A stretch of DNA of 64,000 nucleotides, taken from positions 46,297,920 through 46,361,919 of the forward strand of contig OX104128.1 of NCBI GenBank assembly GCA_944470555.2, in the 5' to 3' direction. A program made the translations under genes and the position numbers. The DNA comes from Heterobilharzia americana (lineage: Eukaryota > Platyhelminthes > Trematoda > Strigeidida > Schistosomatidae). The number at the start of each line of letters is the position of its first letter. Within the stretch, counting starts at the first letter, position 1. Of this stretch, positions 61,901 to 64,000 are shown piece after piece. The notes beneath the pieces were generated by a model that was not told where the DNA came from, did not search any database, and saw nothing but the letters and a program-made list of their open reading frames with translations.

Positions 61901-63602
61901 TTTCTCCTTTCAAAAGTGAACACTATAGATATGATTTAATTGCAGAAAGGGATCTTTTCAATTTTATAGTTTCTTAGTAATACTTTCCTTTGGAAAGTTG
62001 AATTCGGGAATGAATGAACATTTGCATATATATTGCAAAACTCTTAAAAATCTTAAATTTTTTAAAAATTCTGAAGGTTGGCAATTAAAACAGTGTTTCA
62101 CTGTCTATTTCGAAATTCTTATTTTCCAACGGTGACAGAATGATAGATAACCTGAATACCAAGCATATAAATAATTACACATGAACTAGGATTTCGCTTT
62201 GACAATAATAGGTCAAAATTATAAGTTGTCTGATAGTTTTTGTGTTATTAAGACTTTTCGATGAAAGTCTGGATGAAGTTTTATAATATTCTCCTGCTTC
62301 TGTGAAAATGAGATAAGAATTCGTTAGGAAAAAAAGCTGTCTCAACAAATAGTGGATTGAGTTTTCGTAAATTAGCCATTACTGACTTAGTTGGACGGCA
62401 ATATATTGTCAGTAAAAGCCGAATTACTTCATATTTCAAAAGTTATTTATCAGCTGAAATTCAGTCTTTTCTATGCCACTAAATGAATAAGTCAATTTTT
62501 CATACTTACTGTTTGAAGTCAAAGAGACTTAGTATTTTATTCTTCCATGGAAAGTACTTTGGTCAGACTAAAACTCTTAGTCCATTTAAACATGTAAACA
62601 TTTTCAGCGTACAGAAGTAATGGACTCAATTATTATTGGTACACAAAAATTACCAAACGGTAACCAATGTAGCTGTCAAGCTTTGCAATGAAAGGTGCAA
62701 TATGGTTACAAGCTTAGTGATATGATGCTGCAGGTTGCTCTATGTAAGTGTTAGATATAAGAAGATAATTAACCAAGAGCTTTGACCTTGGTCCCACGTT
62801 ATTTGGCACTCGTTAGGAAGGGCTATTTGCAATTTTGATAAAAATTATTCTAATTTTAAAATCTGTGACTTCAGAATCGATTGACACTGATCCAAATCAT
62901 CTAGGAAATATGAGTTTTCTCGTAGTCGCGGATATAATTCAATCTAATGTTTCTTGCCAACTGACTTCTAAAACCTAAAATGTTTGCTAACTCATATCTA
63001 TTTTTCATGTCTGTTTGAAAATGTTGAGCGGACTATAGCGTCTAACCGATCGGTCCAAACTGCCATATTCCCAAGCAAAACACAATATCCCCATGAATAC
63101 CAAAGACAGACAGTAAATAGGTGCAACTAAAAGACGATAAAGTACATGTGAAATAGACAAAAACAGATGCTTACTTTAAACTAGCATGCTCGTAATCGGA
63201 AGTAAACACCTGTAAAACTCCTTCCACAAGTAAAATGGAAATAAAAAAAATCAATGAAAGGGATCACTTCACTTTCAACGCATGTTCTAAGTGAATAATC
63301 AGTATTCACAGTGTGTAGGTATATTATTAGCGTAATAAAAGAAAAACTCCCCTGGGATATAATTGCGATAATGTAAACACCAAATGAACATGTAACTAAG
63401 ACGTGTTTGTTCATCTGTGAAATTCTTCTTTATGTAATCATGTTCACTGTTACTTTTTTCTTCAGGAACGTATTACAAGAGATCCTAGTTCATCGATTTA
63501 CTGGCTTGATTTCGGTGTTTATTATTTAGGCCGAAATGAGTTAGAACAAGCGGCCATATGCTTTCATCGTTCGTTAACTTTAGATTCTAAGCAAAGTACC
63601 GG
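44517..63602 (+). CDS. CFAP70: Cilia- and flagella-associated protein 70 (CFAP70/TTC18), 5' 16 exons, 3' end outside window
   Basis: An axonemal protein linked in other animals to the outer dynein arm region and ciliary beat; in a fluke it would serve flame cells, larval cilia and sperm. Join: 44517-44585, 44619-44802, 44838-45004, 45046-45219, 45254-45384, 45421-45576, 45618-45702, 45748-45817, 47271-47332, 48792-48932, 51558-51836, 53195-53256, 55719-55784, 55828-55966, 59895-60080, 63466-63602: about 702 codons against roughly 1,120 in the vertebrate protein. Landmarks in family order: [114 protein letters not shown] and a first TPR-like unit in exon 16. Every junction keeps phase. The first seven introns are 33-45 nt. 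One splice donor is GC. Exon 1 is the least certain. Confidence 0.93.
44619..44802 (+). CDS. CFAP70: CFAP70 exon 2 (residues 24-84 plus one base)
   Basis: Begins [18 protein letters not shown] after acceptor ATGTTTAG and includes [15 protein letters not shown], matching the family's N-terminal beta-rich domain. Donor GTAAAT at 44803, phase 1. Intron 1 before it is 33 nt. Confidence 0.85.
44838..45004 (+). CDS. CFAP70: CFAP70 exon 3 (to residue 140)
   Basis: Encodes [20 protein letters not shown] then [11 protein letters not shown], the conserved lysine-rich stretch and LLGQ block. Donor GTATGA at 45005, phase 0. Intron 2 is 35 nt. Confidence 0.9.
45046..45219 (+). CDS. CFAP70: CFAP70 exon 4 (residues 141-198)
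   Basis: Starts [19 protein letters not shown] and continues [15 protein letters not shown]; this corresponds to the second N-terminal domain of the family. Intron 3 is 41 nt. Donor GTGAGT, phase 0. Confidence 0.9.
45254..45384 (+). CDS. CFAP70: CFAP70 exon 5
   Basis: Encodes [20 protein letters not shown] and [18 protein letters not shown]. Intron 4 before it is 34 nt. Donor GTATTT, phase 2. Confidence 0.88.
45421..45576 (+). CDS. CFAP70: CFAP70 exon 6, ends at a GC donor
   Basis: The acceptor at 45420 (AATAATAAG) was chosen because acceptors at 45409 and 45428 both lead to a stop. Gives [15 protein letters not shown] and [20 protein letters not shown]. Intron 5 is 36 nt. The exon ends at GCAAGT (45577); no GT donor gives an open frame into exon 7. 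Confidence 0.82.
45577..45617 (+). other. CFAP70 intron 6: 41-nt GC-AG micro-intron
   Basis: Donor GCAAGT (the usual form of non-GT U2 donors) and acceptor GTTTTAG. Splicing here yields [19 protein letters not shown], which has the same spacing to WPVE as the vertebrate family protein. Using the nearby GTTCAC donor breaks the frame. Confidence 0.78.
45618..45702 (+). CDS. CFAP70: CFAP70 exon 7 (to residue 322)
   Basis: Encodes [20 protein letters not shown] and SSSGRKKK. Donor GTAGTT, phase 0, before a 45-nt intron. Confidence 0.85.
45748..45817 (+). CDS. CFAP70: CFAP70 exon 8
   Basis: Encodes [29 protein letters not shown]-x-x-PLLYPG is a hallmark of the family. Donor GTAAGA, phase 1. After this exon intron size jumps to 1,453 nt. 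Confidence 0.93.
45818..47270 (+). other. CFAP70 intron 8
   Basis: AT-rich; no element or gene recognised. Confidence 0.6.
47271..47332 (+). CDS. CFAP70: CFAP70 exon 9
   Basis: Encodes [21 protein letters not shown], the family block after LLYPG. Acceptor GCGATTTCAG, donor GTGAGC, phase 0. Confidence 0.9.
47333..48791 (+). other. CFAP70 intron 9
   Basis: AT-rich; no element or further exon recognised. Confidence 0.55.
48792..48932 (+). CDS. CFAP70: CFAP70 exon 10
   Basis: Encodes [20 protein letters not shown] and a polar, lysine-rich linker ending VSMTGAK. The linker is poorly conserved in the family; placement rests on phase and order. Donor GTAAGT. Confidence 0.82.
48933..51557 (+). other. 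CFAP70 intron 10, with a tRNA-derived SINE
   Basis: Contains a SINE-like repeat near 49500-49625. The 50690-51060 interval is lower in T and holds a 77-codon ORF plus a stretch [18 protein letters not shown] in another frame that looks like weak coiled coil; it could be an old pseudogene or element, not identified. Confidence 0.45.
49500..49625 (-). repeat. tRNA-derived SINE-like repeat
   Basis: On the minus strand an A-box-like TAGCTCAATGGTAA (49600-49587) and a B-box-like GAGTTCGACCCC (49558-49547) occur with tRNA spacing. It closely resembles the unit at 29190-29275 in the carrier gene. Confidence 0.7.
51558..51836 (+). CDS. CFAP70: CFAP70 exon 11 (residues 414-506)
   Basis: A 93-codon exon: polar linker, then [29 protein letters not shown] and [11 protein letters not shown], a strongly conserved family segment. 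Donor GTAGGC, phase 0. Confidence 0.93.
52077..52112. repeat. (AT)18 microsatellite
   Basis: Uninterrupted AT dinucleotides in CFAP70 intron 11. Confidence 0.95.
52558..52830. repeat. Fold-back repeat related to 29071-29601
   Basis: The outer 80 nt of each side are imperfect inverted copies (left: GACATCAGTTGGAGGGAGAT, CCTAGTATGGGGTTCCTCA; right: TGAGGAGTCCCATACTAG, TCAACTGATATCAGTCC). The core has a B-box-like GGGTCCGATCCCC near 52706. Confidence 0.7.
52855..52899. repeat. (AT)n microsatellite
   Basis: About 22 AT units immediately after the fold-back repeat, in CFAP70 intron 11. Confidence 0.95.
53195..53256 (+). CDS. CFAP70: CFAP70 exon 12
   Basis: Encodes [20 protein letters not shown], an amphipathic helix conserved in the family. 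Donor GTAAAT, phase 2. Confidence 0.9.
53257..55718 (+). other. CFAP70 intron 12, with a tRNA-derived SINE
   Basis: Mostly AT-rich. The 54550-54760 part resembles diffuse repeat DNA, and a tRNA-like SINE head lies near 55040-55135. It ends with acceptor CACTTCTTTTTAG. Confidence 0.5.
55040..55135 (+). repeat. tRNA-derived SINE-like repeat
   Basis: A-box-like TAGCCCAGTTGGTGAAGC (55056-55073) and B-box-like GGTTTGAATAC (55100-55110) with tRNA-like spacing. A functional tRNA is unlikely because no acceptor stem closes around them. Confidence 0.7.
55719..55784 (+). CDS. CFAP70: CFAP70 exon 13
   Basis: Encodes [22 protein letters not shown], with Lys shared with exon 12. Phase 2 at both ends. 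Followed by a 43-nt intron. Confidence 0.85.
55785..55827 (+). other. CFAP70 intron 13: 43-nt micro-intron
   Basis: GTAAAT to GATTTAG. It is the only micro-intron in the second half of the visible gene and is required to keep the frame into exon 14. Confidence 0.85.
55828..55966 (+). CDS. CFAP70: CFAP70 exon 14 (to residue 595)
   Basis: Encodes [40 protein letters not shown] and DQEQLH, among the most conserved parts of the family. Donor GTGAGT, phase 0. Confidence 0.95.
55967..58553 (+). other. CFAP70 intron 14, 5' part
   Basis: AT-rich. A short segment near 56500-56530 resembles the RTE 5' region phrase (GAGGTCGATCACACATGA). Nothing else identified. Confidence 0.45.
58554..59598 (-). mobile_element. 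Penelope-like element fragment (linker and GIY-YIG endonuclease), antisense, in CFAP70 intron 14
   Basis: On the minus strand, in PLE order: [14 protein letters not shown], an Asn-rich low-complexity stretch, [28 protein letters not shown], then the endonuclease core [21 protein letters not shown] and [13 protein letters not shown]. This is the C-terminal linker plus GIY-YIG domain of Penelope-like retroelements. An in-frame TGA follows the YIGQRS motif. RT is not visible. Bases 58675-59125 form one arm of an inverted repeat with 61249-61697. Confidence 0.85.
59508..59590. repeat. Stem-loop, 22-bp arms
   Basis: 59508-59529 pairs with 59569-59590 with one mismatch (core CTTTCTAGACAA / TTGTCTAGAAAG). 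The 39-nt loop contains a further GCACT...AGTGC pairing. It lies at the 5' side of the antisense PLE fragment. Confidence 0.85.
59599..59894 (+). other. CFAP70 intron 14, 3' end
   Basis: Non-coding; ends with acceptor CACTTTCAG. Confidence 0.6.
59895..60080 (+). CDS. CFAP70: CFAP70 exon 15 (residues 596-657)
   Basis: Encodes [20 protein letters not shown] and [23 protein letters not shown]; the second half is helical and leads into the TPR region. Phase 0 at both ends (186 nt), so skipping would not shift the frame. It sits in the loop between two inverted PLE arms. Confidence 0.95.
60081..61020 (+). other. CFAP70 intron 15, start
   Basis: Non-coding, nothing identified. Confidence 0.5.
61021..61697 (+). 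mobile_element. Penelope-like element fragment (linker and GIY-YIG), sense, in CFAP70 intron 15
   Basis: 61153-61248 reads [17 protein letters not shown], a diverged version of the PLE linker seen on the other strand in intron 14. From 61249 to 61697 the sequence is a near-identical inverted copy of 58675-59125, with the same [13 protein letters not shown] core and the same TGA after it. 61090-61150 resembles 58560-58660 in direct orientation and may be an element end. Confidence 0.85.
61698..63465 (+). other. CFAP70 intron 15, 3' part
   Basis: AT-rich; nothing identified. Acceptor TTTTTTCTTCAG at the end. Confidence 0.55.
63466..63602 (+). CDS. CFAP70: CFAP70 exon 16 (residues 658-702), TPR unit
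   Basis: Encodes [40 protein letters not shown] and SKQSTG. W-x-x-G-x-x-Y-x-x, followed by A-x-x-C-F-x-x-S-L-x-L-D, fits the TPR consensus. Donor GTAAGT, phase 2; the next exon is outside the window. Confidence 0.95.
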
Positions 63603-64000
63603 GTAAGTTGATTAAAAATTACGCTAAAAATAAACGTAATACTGTTAATTTCCTTGTGAAAAGAATTCGACAAGGTTGCATCATTTTTAAATATTCAGGT
63701 TTAACCATTAATAATAAAATTAGTTTCTGCGATAGTTATGTTGTATATAGGGTAGATATTTATACGTAATTACCATTCCAAATAAAAATGACTGTTTGAA
63801 AAGTGCCAATCTTTATCTTAAATGTTTGGTTTTCAATAGTTTTCATTTATTTGTTAATCTGTATGATGGTAAATCCTTTCATTCATTCAAAAATGGTTTC
63901 TTAAGTGCTATTCTAAGAGGTTTGCATTTCATGTGAATTCACTTAACATGTAATTCTCATTATTCCCTAACAATTGATAATACAGAATGTGAAATATTGA
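63603..64000 (+). other. CFAP70 intron 16, partial
   Basis: AT-rich. I see no continuation of the TPR region in frame before the window ends. Confidence 0.6.

Overview
The window looks like a flatworm (trematode, most likely a schistosome) nuclear genome. Four things point there: AT-rich introns packed with retroelements, several non-LTR and LTR retrotransposon types plus a Penelope-like element that are typical of schistosome genomes, and a mix of 31-45 nt micro-introns with kilobase introns inside one gene. The species cannot be fixed from sequence alone.

Two host genes are present, both on the + strand. Gene 1 (8278-30186, 8 exons, complete, about 303 aa) is the mitochondrial carnitine/acylcarnitine carrier (SLC25A20 type). 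It has three carrier repeats, each with its P-x-[D/E]-x-x-[K/R] signature, and a C-terminus colinear with the animal protein. Gene 2 (44517 to beyond 63602, 16 exons visible, about 702 codons, 3' end outside the window) is CFAP70 (TTC18), an axonemal protein with an N-terminal beta-rich half and C-terminal TPR repeats. No ORF in the window represents either gene as a whole, so both were assembled here exon by exon from splice sites, phases and family similarity.

Layout. 1-8277: upstream flank with an antisense CR1-like LINE fragment (1213-2911), a 421-bp repeat (3466-3886) and a 5'-truncated Ty3/gypsy element (about 4116-7313). 8278-30186: the carrier gene, whose introns hold a second copy of the 421-bp repeat, antisense RTE LINE pieces, one sense RTE tail, SINE-like tRNA-derived repeats and a fold-back repeat. 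30187-44516: intergenic DNA with an (AT)n tract, two sense RTE copies, a (CTA/CTG)n tract, a second antisense CR1-like LINE with endonuclease and RT, an unrecognised broken ORF pair (41233-42033), and an antisense gypsy gag plus LTR scrap. 44517-64000: CFAP70. Its first eight exons are separated by seven introns of only 33-45 nt (one with a GC donor). Large introns follow, carrying SINEs, (AT)n tracts, a fold-back repeat and two Penelope-like GIY-YIG fragments in inverted orientation on either side of exon 15.

The two host genes have no obvious shared pathway: one imports acylcarnitines into mitochondria, the other serves motile cilia and flagella. The most interesting structural signals are the near-identical 450-bp inverted repeats bracketing a frame-neutral CFAP70 exon, the run of micro-introns including a GC-AG one, and the unidentified ORF pair near 41-42 kb.
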